Both the position numbers and the translations under genes were made by a program. From Anaerococcus sp. Marseille-P3915 (lineage in GTDB: Bacteria > Bacillota > Clostridia > Tissierellales > Peptoniphilaceae): a stretch of DNA of 64,000 nucleotides. The stretch is taken from assembly GCF_900258475.1 (NCBI RefSeq), contig NZ_LT984888.1:597688-661687 (forward strand). Direction: 5' to 3'. Shown piece by piece: positions 35,484-42,445 of this stretch (positions within the stretch are counted from its first letter, which is position 1; each line of letters begins with the position of its first letter). The notes below the pieces were generated by a model. The model searched no databases. It was not told the DNA's origin and worked only from the letters and a program-made list of their open reading frames with translations.

Positions 35484-35530
35484 ATATCATTATTATATCA
35501 TTATTATATCATTATTATATCTCTATTCAA
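35484..35530 (-). promoter_or_regulatory. Toxin-antitoxin promoter made of 11-bp tandem repeats
   Basis: Three full copies of ATATCATTATT and a partial fourth (35484-35521). Read on the minus strand, the junctions hold three TATAAT boxes (35514-35519, 35503-35508, 35492-35497). With TTGAAT at 35525-35530 the spacers are 5, 16 and 27, so only the middle -10 is well placed. Confidence 0.65.
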
Positions 35531-35569
35531 TGAAAATTTTATTGAAAAATAAATGAAGTGAGCTACACC

Positions 35570-35662
35570 AATCTTGTAGGCTATGGTGGCAGGATCTTTT
35601 AGGAGATTTTTGGCAAAGTCTAATTCCCTTTCTTTTGGGATGTATAAGTTGATATTTTTCAT
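35570..35662 (-). pseudogene. Truncated 5' end of a second GNAT gene
   Basis: From 35662 the minus strand encodes a peptide starting MKNINLYIPKERELDFAK that parallels the first ~31 codons of the GNAT gene at 34854, then homology stops and the frame closes inside the repeat region near 35504. Its ATG overlaps the methyltransferase stop (ATGA), so this was probably the original downstream gene of that operon, cut off where the toxin-antitoxin module now begins. Confidence 0.75.
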
Positions 35663-36462
35663 TTTTTATTTTCGCATACAAAAAGTAGGTGGTTAGTAGC
35701 ACCGAGACTTTCTGGGTCCTTGCAGTGGCTTAGGTGCCAATCTAGGTAATTTTTAAAGGATTCTTCAGTCATTTCCTCAAGCTTATTACTCAAAACTTCT
35801 GCATAACCATCGCTTGCTATTATTTCTTTTATTTTTATATCCGCTTCTTCAATCATTTTTTTAGCTTCATTGACCTTAAAAAATACAAAGGGCCTATCAA
35901 TTAACCTTTGTTTTTCACTATCATAGCTAGGTCCTGAAAAAATATCTGTATTGAAGTTTATAGTTTCACTAATTAAAACCATATCGTGGTTTATAAAGGA
36001 AATTAAGATATGACCAGTATCCTTGCAGATTCTTTTGGCTTCTTTTAGGACATCCTTCCTGTCTTTTTCATTAGAGAGATGGTACATAGGACCAAAGATT
36101 AGGACTAGGTCAAAATAATTATCTTCCAAGTCTTTAAGGTCAAAAGATGACTTATTATAGGCCCTTATATTTGAGAAATCCTTAGCCTTCGCCTCTAAGG
36201 CCTTAAAATTTGAGCTAGCTGGCTCAAAGGCAATGACTTCTTTAACCTTATGGGCAAGGGGGATTGTATAAACACCTGTACCAGCCCCGATATCAAGGAC
36301 TTTGGAATCTATATTAATTAATTTATTAATCTCCCTTTGGGTAATAATTTTCTCAACCAGGCCAGTTCTCGACTTAAGTCGAGCTTCTTCGTCAAAAAGT
36401 TTATAAAGCTCTTCGTTTCTTTCTAAATCATCATCGATTTTTAAAATTTTTTCCATATCCAT
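35659..36462 (-). CDS. Class I SAM-dependent methyltransferase
   Basis: A 267-residue methyltransferase with motif I VLDIGAGTGVYTIPLA (about 56-71), an acidic residue ending strand 2 (VIAFEPA) and motif IV-like DLVLIFGPMYHL (about 119-130). The substrate is unknown. The start at 36462 is chosen because the upstream ATG at 36474 contains the GGAGGA ribosome site itself. It is followed by the broken GNAT copy. Confidence 0.82.
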   Translation of the reverse strand: MDMEKILKIDDDLERNEELYKLFDEEARLKSRTGLVEKIITQREINKLINIDSKVLDIGAGTGVYTIPLAHKVKEVIAFEPASSNFKALEAKAKDFSNIRAYNKSSFDLKDLEDNYFDLVLIFGPMYHLSNEKDRKDVLKEAKRICKDTGHILISFINHDMVLISETINFNTDIFSGPSYDSEKQRLIDRPFVFFKVNEAKKMIEEADIKIKEIIASDGYAEVLSNKLEEMTEESFKNYLDWHLSHCKDPESLGATNHLLFVCENKK

Positions 36463-36516
36463 GAAATCCTCCATTTATATGACTATACTCCGAAATTGAA
36501 TATGAAGTGGTTGAAC

Positions 36517-36545
36517 TTGAAAAAATGGCGGAATTATTATATAAT
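36517..36545 (+). promoter_or_regulatory. Promoter of candidate antitoxin RNA
   Basis: TTGAAA (36517-36522), a 17-base spacer and TATAAT (36540-36545), pointing toward the shared terminator. Confidence 0.65.
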
Positions 36546-36551
36546 AATTTT

Positions 36552-36672
36552 AAGAGAAGCTACCTCTTATCCATCAAAAAAGCCGCAAAGCTTTCAAACT
36601 TTGTGAAACAAAGTTAAATATTTTGTTCCCATGAGGGCATCGAAAAAAGAGGAGCGGCAACTCCTCTTTTTT
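36552..36672 (+). ncRNA. Candidate antitoxin RNA (RNA II) of a par/Fst-like type I system
   Basis: A transcript of about 120 bases is predicted from the promoter at 36517-36545 to the hairpin at 36643-36672. It has no convincing reading frame. Two segments copy, in direct orientation, parts of the opposite-strand toxin gene and so can pair with the toxin mRNA: GTGAAACAAAGTT (36603-36615 versus 36728-36740, one difference) and AATATTTTG..CCC..ATG..GGGCA..TC (36617-36641 versus 36766-36790, a few changes). The second covers the toxin start codon region. A short stem, AACTTTG-TGAAA-CAAAGTT, presents the first segment. This is the architecture of enterococcal par RNA II. Confidence 0.6.
36643..36672. 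terminator. Bidirectional terminator shared by two convergent small RNAs
   Basis: Perfect 12-base arms AAAAAAGAGGAG and CTCCTCTTTTTT around a 6-base loop. The toxin stop codon touches its right edge, so it ends the toxin mRNA on the minus strand and the antitoxin RNA on the plus strand. Confidence 0.85.
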
Positions 36673-36782
36673 CATTCCTTATTTCTTTTTTCTTTCCAAA
36701 TTTCAAAAAGAATATTAGATAATAAGGGTAAAACAAAGTTTGAGCATACTATAAGAAGTAGCTCTAATATTTTGCTCCCCAT
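36672..36782 (-). CDS. Candidate type I toxin, 36-residue hydrophobic peptide
   Basis: The peptide has the form MGSKILELLLIVCSNFVLPL followed by a short hydrophobic stretch and a charged tail with Trp (EIWKEKRNKE). One membrane helix with an internal Pro and a Trp plus basic/acidic tail is the pattern of the Fst/Ldr toxin superfamily. The start has an exceptionally strong extended Shine-Dalgarno (AAAGGGGGTGAT, 7 bases spacing). That site can pair with ATCCCC at the predicted mRNA 5' end, so translation would be held back, as in par RNA I. The stop runs straight into the shared terminator. Too short for usual gene callers. A hydrophobic non-toxin peptide remains possible. Confidence 0.65.
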   Translation of the reverse strand: MGSKILELLLIVCSNFVLPLLSNILFEIWKEKRNKE

Positions 36783-36783
36783 G

Positions 36784-36841
36784 GGCAATCACCCCCTTTC
36801 TATCGGGGATAATTATATTATATCATAAAAATATCTTACAA
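36784..36841 (-). promoter_or_regulatory. Promoter and sequestered ribosome site of the candidate toxin
   Basis: Minus-strand TTGTAA (36836-36841), an 18-base spacer and TATAAT (36812-36817). Downstream, ATCCCC and GGGGGT form a stem over the Shine-Dalgarno sequence with loop GATAGAAA. Confidence 0.6.
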
Positions 36842-36842
36842 T

Positions 36843-36873
36843 AAAAAACATCCGAGACCAATGCCTCGGATGT
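36843..36873 (-). terminator. tRNA-Ala terminator
   Basis: ACATCCGAG pairs with CTCGGATGT; the minus strand continues with a T run. Just downstream of the tRNA. Confidence 0.75.
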
Positions 36874-36881
36874 TTGATACT

Positions 36882-36957
36882 TGGTGGAAAATAGGGGACT
36901 TGAACCCCTGACCTCTTGGCTGCCAGCCAAGCGCTCTCCCAGCTGAGCTAATTCCCC
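36882..36957 (-). tRNA. tRNA-Ala (anticodon GGC)
   Basis: The minus strand folds as a complete 76-base tRNA with encoded CCA. The acceptor arm GGGGAAT pairs with ATTTTCC and contains the G3-U70 pair that marks alanine tRNAs. The D arm is GCTCAGCTGGGAGAGC, the anticodon stem CTTGG/CCAAG has loop CTGGCAG (anticodon GGC), and the T arm is AGGGG-TTCAAGT-CCCCT. A TATAAT box lies at 36970-36975 upstream. Confidence 0.95.
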
Positions 36958-36990
36958 AAATATAGATTTATTATACCACAGAAGAAATTT

Positions 36991-37018
36991 AAAAGCCACC
37001 CAAATGGATGGCTTTTTG
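36991..37018 (-). terminator. Terminator of the pdxK-like/MATE/lipoprotein operon
   Basis: On the minus strand AAAAGCCA pairs with TGGCTTTT, 18 bases after the lipoprotein stop. Confidence 0.65.
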
Positions 37019-37035
37019 ACTTAGTGAAATTACTA

Positions 37036-37302
37036 TTAGTTATTTCCTTTGTCTTTTGATTCTGTTTCTTTTTCTACTTTTTGTTCAGCTGCATCTTTAG
37101 CTGCATCTTTTGCTTCATCTTCAGCTTTGTCAGCATCTTCTTGAGCATCTTTTGCTTCTTCTACTTTGTCTTCAGCTTTTTCTTCTGCTGGAGCTTCTGT
37201 TTTAGTAGTTGTTTCTGTTGGTTCTTCAGCTTTCTTGTCTGCTGAGTTTCCACATGCTGTTAGTACTAAAGATAGAGCTAGTAGTGATAGTAATTTTTTC
37301 AT
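37036..37302 (-). CDS. Small acidic Ala/Glu/Lys-rich lipoprotein
   Basis: An 88-residue protein. A lipoprotein signal (LSLVLTACGN, Cys17) is followed by about 70 residues of low-complexity A/E/K/D sequence with EDKVEEAKDAQEDADKAEDE-type repeats, probably a long charged helix or disordered surface chain. The ribosome site GGAGGGT overlaps the stop of the MATE gene, so it belongs to that operon. No function is known. Confidence 0.75.
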   Translation of the reverse strand: MKKLLSLLALSLVLTACGNSADKKAEEPTETTTKTEAPAEEKAEDKVEEAKDAQEDADKAEDEAKDAAKDAAEQKVEKETESKDKGNN

Positions 37303-37312
37303 TTGTACCCTC

Positions 37313-38659
37313 CTAAATTTTTTTGTGTACCCATTCTCCTTTGTTGAATCTGTATCTTAAACTTACAAACCTTGATGCTTGGTCAGATAGGATACCAATC
37401 CAGATACCAGCTAGTCCTAAGTTTAGTATGTTAACACAGATAAGAGTTACTATTGATCTGATCAATGTAACAGATACTAGTGCAACTCCTAAGGTATATT
37501 TTACATCACCTGCGGCTCTTAAGCAACCCCCATAGATGATTTGTGATATTTGTATGAGGTTGATAAATATCAAGAACCTTGAAATTTCAACGCCCATGTC
37601 AAGTAAATGTTCTTTATTAAAAAATATAGAAAATATGTTTCTTCCGAAAAATATCAATATTGCAGATATTATAAGTGATGCTAAAAATCCTATTTGCTGG
37701 CAGGTTTTGCCGTATTTTTTAGCTTCTTCTTTTAGACCAGCACCGAGAGCATTTCCTGTTAGGGCTATGGCTGCTACTTGCATACCATCTCCTAGGGAAA
37801 ATGATATGGATAGGAAATTCATTCCGACATTATGGGCTGCAAAGGCATCTGTTCCAAGTTTTGCAGCTGTTATTGCTGTTACTAAGAATCCTACCCTGGC
37901 TGATACATTTTCTATGAAGATATTTACTGCTAGGTTTTTGATTTCTTTTGCAATTTCTAATGAAAATTTAAATTTACTTTTTATTATTTGGCTAAAGTTC
38001 ATATAAGAAGTCTTTGAAAATAGACTTATTATACACATTATGGATGCTACGACTGTTCCCAAAACTGTGGCAAGGGCTGCACCGGCTACTCCCATTTTTG
38101 GAAATCCAAATTTACCATTTATGAGTAGGAAGTTAAATCCAATATTTACAAAGGATGATACAAGGTTTGAAAAGAAGGCTATCCTTGTATTGCCACATCC
38201 CCTGTGGGCAGCATTTATTAGCATTGATAGGCAGTTAAAGAACATTCCTACCATGGTTATGATGTAATACTGGTAGGCTAGGTCGTGGGTATCTGTATTT
38301 GATCCAGCAAATTTAAGGATTGGATCTGCCAGAGGAATCATGATTAGGTCTACTACTATTACAAAAAATATCATTATATAGAGTGCTGTTGTAAGGGTTT
38401 CATTTGCCTTAAATCTCTTGCCTTCTCCTTGCCTACGGGCTACAAGTGCTGATACAGATGCATTTATGGAGAAGAAAACTGATAGGGCTATAAATTTTGG
38501 CTGGGTAACAAGTCCTATCGCTGATATGGCTGATGGTCCCATGCTTGATACCATGAAGGTATCTATCATACCTGCTATGGAAATAAATAAAAACTCAAGA
38601 ACAGCTGGCCAGGCTATTTCAAGAGATTTTTTGAAATAGGCTTTATCTGCTATTTGCAT
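37313..38659 (-). CDS. MATE family efflux transporter
   Basis: A 448-residue MATE exporter with 12 hydrophobic segments in two MatE halves (LEFLFISIAGMIDTFMVSSMGPSAISAIG in the first; the second begins near 240 with AARVGF-like ENVSARVGFLVTAITAAKLG). It exports cationic drugs or metabolites using Na+ or H+. It follows the kinase gene after four bases and precedes the lipoprotein gene after ten, forming a three-gene operon. Confidence 0.92.
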   Translation of the reverse strand: MQIADKAYFKKSLEIAWPAVLEFLFISIAGMIDTFMVSSMGPSAISAIGLVTQPKFIALSVFFSINASVSALVARRQGEGKRFKANETLTTALYIMIFFVIVVDLIMIPLADPILKFAGSNTDTHDLAYQYYIITMVGMFFNCLSMLINAAHRGCGNTRIAFFSNLVSSFVNIGFNFLLINGKFGFPKMGVAGAALATVLGTVVASIMCIISLFSKTSYMNFSQIIKSKFKFSLEIAKEIKNLAVNIFIENVSARVGFLVTAITAAKLGTDAFAAHNVGMNFLSISFSLGDGMQVAAIALTGNALGAGLKEEAKKYGKTCQQIGFLASLIISAILIFFGRNIFSIFFNKEHLLDMGVEISRFLIFINLIQISQIIYGGCLRAAGDVKYTLGVALVSVTLIRSIVTLICVNILNLGLAGIWIGILSDQASRFVSLRYRFNKGEWVHKKI

Positions 38660-38663
38660 TTTC

Positions 38664-39422
38664 CTATCCCTTTATAAGTGTGAGGTATTTTTCAATATTT
38701 ACCTCGCTTGCACCAGGTTTATCTTTATCATTGGCCCTTAAAATTTTGATTATATCCTGGCAAGTCTTATCAATTGCAGCTTCTGAGTCATAATTTTTCA
38801 ATTTATAGCCTATGAAAAGTCCATCGAACAAATCTCCAGACCCACCGACCTTGAGGTCTTGCTTGTCAAAATAGATTGTGAATTCATTTTTGCCATAGAC
38901 TTTGACACAATCCTTATCTTCATCCTTACTAGAAGTTATAATCAATTCTTTCTTATTATCTTTAAAAGAATCTATATCAAGGTCTAAAAACTTTGCTTCT
39001 GTTTCATTTGGAATTACAATGTCAGCCAGGTCTAGAAGGGACTTGTAATTTTCAATTTTTCCATCATCAAGACCTGGATAGAGACTACCATCATCTCCCA
39101 TTATTGGGTCTAGGATGATTGTTGTTTCATAGTCTAGATTTTCTAGAAAATCTCTTATTAGGTCTCTTTGGTCCTTATCATCTATGTAGCCTATAAAAAT
39201 TGTATCAAACTTAAAGCCAAGCCTTGTCCAATTATCTAGGCAATCTTTGATGTAGCTATTCGTATTTAAAAATGCATTTCCGCTTAGAGAAAAGTTATTT
39301 GCAATCATTGCTGTTGGTAACAAAAAAACTTCCACATCCATATAGGCTAGGACTGATGCCATTAGTCTTGCAGCAATCTTACCTTTGGATACGAAGTCAT
39401 TTAAAATTAAAACATTCTTCAT
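38664..39422 (-). CDS. Pyridoxal/pyridoxamine kinase-like protein (PfkB/ThiD superfamily)
   Basis: A 252-residue ribokinase-like enzyme. NDFVSKGKIAARLMASVL near the N-terminus resembles PdxY/PdxK (where GHVGN..A..PLQ is replaced). VIPNETEAKFLDL (about 136) and the anion-hole motif VGGSGDLFDGLFIGYKL (about 191-207, catalytic Asp in GSGD) are typical. It probably phosphorylates a B6 vitamer; a related alcohol substrate is possible. First in the operon with the MATE gene, behind AAGGAG. Confidence 0.78.
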   Translation of the reverse strand: MKNVLILNDFVSKGKIAARLMASVLAYMDVEVFLLPTAMIANNFSLSGNAFLNTNSYIKDCLDNWTRLGFKFDTIFIGYIDDKDQRDLIRDFLENLDYETTIILDPIMGDDGSLYPGLDDGKIENYKSLLDLADIVIPNETEAKFLDLDIDSFKDNKKELIITSSKDEDKDCVKVYGKNEFTIYFDKQDLKVGGSGDLFDGLFIGYKLKNYDSEAAIDKTCQDIIKILRANDKDKPGASEVNIEKYLTLIKG

Positions 39423-39504
39423 TTAAACTCCTTATTATCTTTATATATATCTTATGAACTTTAACAATATTGTCAAATATAAGAGAAAAATAATTGGATT
39501 AGGG

Positions 39505-39510
39505 TATAAT
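39505..39510 (+). promoter_or_regulatory. -10 box unusually close to the cardiolipin synthase start
   Basis: TATAAT lies only six bases before the chosen ATG (39517), so a transcript from it would have almost no leader. Confidence 0.4.
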
Positions 39511-39516
39511 GACCAT

Positions 39517-41115
39517 ATGAACGAGAAGAAAAAATTATTGCTTAAAAAAGTAAAAGAGAATAAATATGTCAGGAAGACTAAAAAGGGGATAGGCAGCCTT
39601 ATATTCTCAAGAACTGGTCTTTTTGCCTTCTTGATTATCAGTCAGATTTTTATAATTTATGGACTTTATAGGCACTTTGCTATTGATGAATACTGGTTAT
39701 TGGGAGGTTCTTCTGTAATTAGCTTTGTGATGATGATCCTTATCCTAAATCTAGATGATATGAATCCTTACATGAAGCTATCCTGGTCGCTTTTTATCTT
39801 TGTGGCCCCTACTTTTGCCTTGGTTGCTTTTTTGATGGCTCACTTTAGGATTGGCTATAGAAAAATACATAGGAGGGTCTTAGAAATTGAGGCAGATGCA
39901 AGCAAAAATCACCACAAGGCCATGACCAAGGAAGCCATCGAAAATACTGAAGATAAGAGGTTTATTAACCTTACATCCTATCTTAAAAATACAGGAGGTT
40001 TTCCAGTTTACAATCAAACCAGGTCTTTTTATTATAAGCTTGGCGATGACATGTTTAAGGATATGATCAAGGATATAAGGAAGGCCGAGAAATTTATCTT
40101 TATGGAGTTTTTCATCCTAGATTATGGCTATATGTGGGGAACTATCCTTGAAGAACTGGTCAAAAAGGTCAATCAAGGGGTTGAGGTAAGACTTCTTATA
40201 GATGGGTCAAATCTTATTACCAGGCTGCACAGTGATTTTGAAAGCGAGATGGAAGACTTTGGTATCAAATTCAGGGTCTTTTCCAAGATGTATCCAATTG
40301 TCTCAACCTACCTAAATAACAGGGACCACAGGAAAGTTATGGTTGTTGATGGAAAGTGGGCCTATACTGGAGGAATCAACCTTGCTGATGAATATATAAA
40401 CAAGTATGAAAGGTTCGGCCATTGGAAGGACTGCGGTCTTAGACTTGAAGGCCAGGGAGTAGATGCCCTTACCAATTTGTTTTTGACCATGTGGAATGCA
40501 GCAAATCCTGAAAGAGTAGTTGAAGATTATAATCAATACCTAGTGGCTAAGCCAATCGAAAGCCACGATGGATATTATGTGGCCTTTTCTGACAATCCTA
40601 CCGATGATGAGAGGCTTAGCCAAAATATTTTCCTAGATATGGTTAATAATGCCAGAGATTATATTTATGCCATGACACCTTATTTTATCGTAGATAATGA
40701 AGTAGTATCAGGCCTTCAAGCAGCAGCAAAAAAGGGTGTAGATGTGAGAATTTGCATACCTCACATACCTGATAAAAAGATTGCCTTTAGCCTAGCTAAG
40801 ACTCATTATGCGGAACTTATAAAGTGCGGGGTAAAAATTTATGAATACACCCCAGGTTTTGTCCACTCCAAAACTTGGCTTGCCGATGGAAAAATTGGCA
40901 TGGTTGGGACAATCAACCTTGACTACAGGGCTCTTTTCCAAAACTTTGAGTGCGGAGTCCTGATTTATAAATCTAAGTCCCTTGAGACAATAAAAGAAGA
41001 TTTTGATGAATTTTTTGAAGTTAGTCAACTTGTCACAGAAGAAGATATTGAAAATATAAAATTAAGAACAAGGTTAGCAGGTGCACTCCTAAAGCCATTT
41101 GCTCCTTTGATGTAA
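39517..41115 (+). CDS. cls: Cardiolipin synthase
   Basis: A 532-residue phospholipase-D-family membrane enzyme that joins phosphatidylglycerol molecules into cardiolipin. Two or three N-terminal membrane helices (about 25-110) are followed by two HKD motifs: HRKVMVVDGKWAYTGG (about 271) and HSKTWLADGKIGMVG (about 450). The C-terminus PFAPLM is typical. The start is uncertain: an in-frame ATG at 39454 lies upstream of the -10 box, and 39517 lacks a clear ribosome site, so a leaderless message or a later start is possible. Confidence 0.9.
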   Translation: MNEKKKLLLKKVKENKYVRKTKKGIGSLIFSRTGLFAFLIISQIFIIYGLYRHFAIDEYWLLGGSSVISFVMMILILNLDDMNPYMKLSWSLFIFVAPTFALVAFLMAHFRIGYRKIHRRVLEIEADASKNHHKAMTKEAIENTEDKRFINLTSYLKNTGGFPVYNQTRSFYYKLGDDMFKDMIKDIRKAEKFIFMEFFILDYGYMWGTILEELVKKVNQGVEVRLLIDGSNLITRLHSDFESEMEDFGIKFRVFSKMYPIVSTYLNNRDHRKVMVVDGKWAYTGGINLADEYINKYERFGHWKDCGLRLEGQGVDALTNLFLTMWNAANPERVVEDYNQYLVAKPIESHDGYYVAFSDNPTDDERLSQNIFLDMVNNARDYIYAMTPYFIVDNEVVSGLQAAAKKGVDVRICIPHIPDKKIAFSLAKTHYAELIKCGVKIYEYTPGFVHSKTWLADGKIGMVGTINLDYRALFQNFECGVLIYKSKSLETIKEDFDEFFEVSQLVTEEDIENIKLRTRLAGALLKPFAPLM

Positions 41116-41143
41116 GTCCTAAGCTAGTCTTAGGGCTTTTCTT
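41114..41143 (+). terminator. cls terminator
   Basis: AGTCCTAAG pairs with TTAGGGCT, followed by TTTCTT. Confidence 0.65.
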
Positions 41144-41144
41144 C

Positions 41145-41173
41145 TTGACAAAAATTAAGAAAGCTTATATAAT
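41145..41173 (+). promoter_or_regulatory. Promoter of the first GntR-ABC operon
   Basis: Perfect TTGACA, 17-base spacer and perfect TATAAT. A TGGT-GGATA-ACCA inverted repeat lies between it and the gene (about 41188-41200) and could be the GntR operator. Confidence 0.75.
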
Positions 41174-41217
41174 TATTATATGATGTATGGTGGATAACCA
41201 AACAATAAGGAGTTAAG

Positions 41218-41592
41218 ATGTTTAAGCTAGATACAAGCTCTGACAGTCCTCTTTATATGCAAATAGTTGATCAAACAAAGATAGCCATTGCAAGTGGCAT
41301 CTTTAGAAATGGCGATAAGTTCCCGTCAGTAAGAGACTTATCAAAAGAGCTTTTGATCAATCAGACCACAGTTTCCAAGGCATTTAAGGAGCTAGCTAGT
41401 CAGGGGATTATTGAAAGTAAGCCGGGCATAGGCACAATTATCAAGTTAGATGATAAGAAGATTAATCTAGAAAAGGAAGACTTTTTTAGAAAACTAGAAG
41501 AAGATATATCCCAGGCGATTTTTTTGCAGGTGACTAAGGAAGAGATTATATCCCTTTATGAGAAAGTTAGAGGTGAGATAGATGATGTTTAA
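41218..41592 (+). CDS. GntR-family regulator (YtrA subfamily)
   Basis: A 124-residue regulator. The winged helix spans about 10-78 (SPLYMQIVDQTKIAIASG..SVRDLSKELLINQTTVSKAFKELASQGIIESKPGIGT), followed by a short dimerising helix, the YtrA layout. Such proteins repress the ABC genes encoded behind them. The gene overlaps the ATPase gene. Confidence 0.88.
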   Translation: MFKLDTSSDSPLYMQIVDQTKIAIASGIFRNGDKFPSVRDLSKELLINQTTVSKAFKELASQGIIESKPGIGTIIKLDDKKINLEKEDFFRKLEEDISQAIFLQVTKEEIISLYEKVRGEIDDV

Positions 41593-42445
41593 GGTTTCTA
41601 ATATCACAAAGACCTTTGGCAAAAACAAGGTCTTAGAAGATGTAAGCTTTGACCTAAAGCCAGGTACTATCACAGGCATAGTAGGCAGAAATGGGTCAGG
41701 CAAGACCACCCTTCTTAAAATCCTCTGCGGGATTTATAGGGCAGACTCTGGGAAATTCAGCCTAGATGGGAAAGAACTTGCAGATGATCCAAAACTAATT
41801 TATCACATAGGATTTTTGCCAGATAGGTTTGACTACTTTTCTTTTTATAAGGCAAAGGATGTGCCAGATTTTTATAAGATAATTTATGAAAAATTTGATA
41901 GCGACTATTTCTTTTGCCAGCTTAATAAAAATGAAATTGATCCAAATCAAAATATTAGAAATTTCTCCAAGGGTCAGAAAAATCTCCTAGGCCTAATCAC
42001 AATTTTGGCAAGTGGGGCTGATATAATCCTTGTCGATGAGGTCCTTGATGGGATGGATGTCCTAAATAAAAAGCTAATCCTCTCCTACCTCTTAGATGCC
42101 AAGGAAGCTGGCAGGACAGTTCTTGCCTCAAGCCACGAGCTAGATTATTTAGCTGGAATATGTGAAGAAATCCTCTACCTATCAAAGGATGGTAAGCTCA
42201 AAAACACAAGCCAAGACACTAAAAATATCAGAAAGGTTCAAGTAGTAGTTAAGGACAAACTCCCACAGACCTTGGCAGACAATGCCGTGATAATCTCATC
42301 CCTTGGCAGGGTCAAGGTAATTTTGATCAAGGCTGATGATAAGCTCTTAAGCGAATATTTATCAGATGATCAGATTGTCCAATACGACATTCTAGGTCTA
42401 AATATAGAAGATTACTTCTACATGGAAGCAGGAGGGAAAATATGA
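41582..42445 (+). CDS. ABC transporter ATP-binding protein
   Basis: A 287-residue ATPase with Walker A GRNGSGKT (about 38), signature FSKGQKNLLG (about 130), and Walker B ADIILVDEVLDGMD (about 150). It is of the CcmA/YtrB type used by exporters. Two in-frame ATGs (41582 and 41585) are possible starts. It overlaps both the regulator and the permease gene by a few bases. Confidence 0.9.
   Translation: MMFKVSNITKTFGKNKVLEDVSFDLKPGTITGIVGRNGSGKTTLLKILCGIYRADSGKFSLDGKELADDPKLIYHIGFLPDRFDYFSFYKAKDVPDFYKIIYEKFDSDYFFCQLNKNEIDPNQNIRNFSKGQKNLLGLITILASGADIILVDEVLDGMDVLNKKLILSYLLDAKEAGRTVLASSHELDYLAGICEEILYLSKDGKLKNTSQDTKNIRKVQVVVKDKLPQTLADNAVIISSLGRVKVILIKADDKLLSEYLSDDQIVQYDILGLNIEDYFYMEAGGKI

Noticed and set aside
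35484..35521. Tandem repeats as a possible CRISPR fragment
   Set aside because: Units are 11 bases, contiguous and without spacers; they form a promoter array.
36517..36672. 6S RNA or other housekeeping RNA in the gap beside tRNA-Ala
   Set aside because: Too short and without the long paired rod with central bubble; repeats to the toxin gene explain it better.
36631..36828. 65-codon plus-strand frame across the type I locus
   Set aside because: It covers the terminator and the toxin gene in antisense and has no ribosome site; the plus strand is better read as non-coding RNA.
36882..36957. tRNA-Ala as an integration site for an adjacent island
   Set aside because: No repeated tRNA 3' end and no integrase gene were seen on either side.
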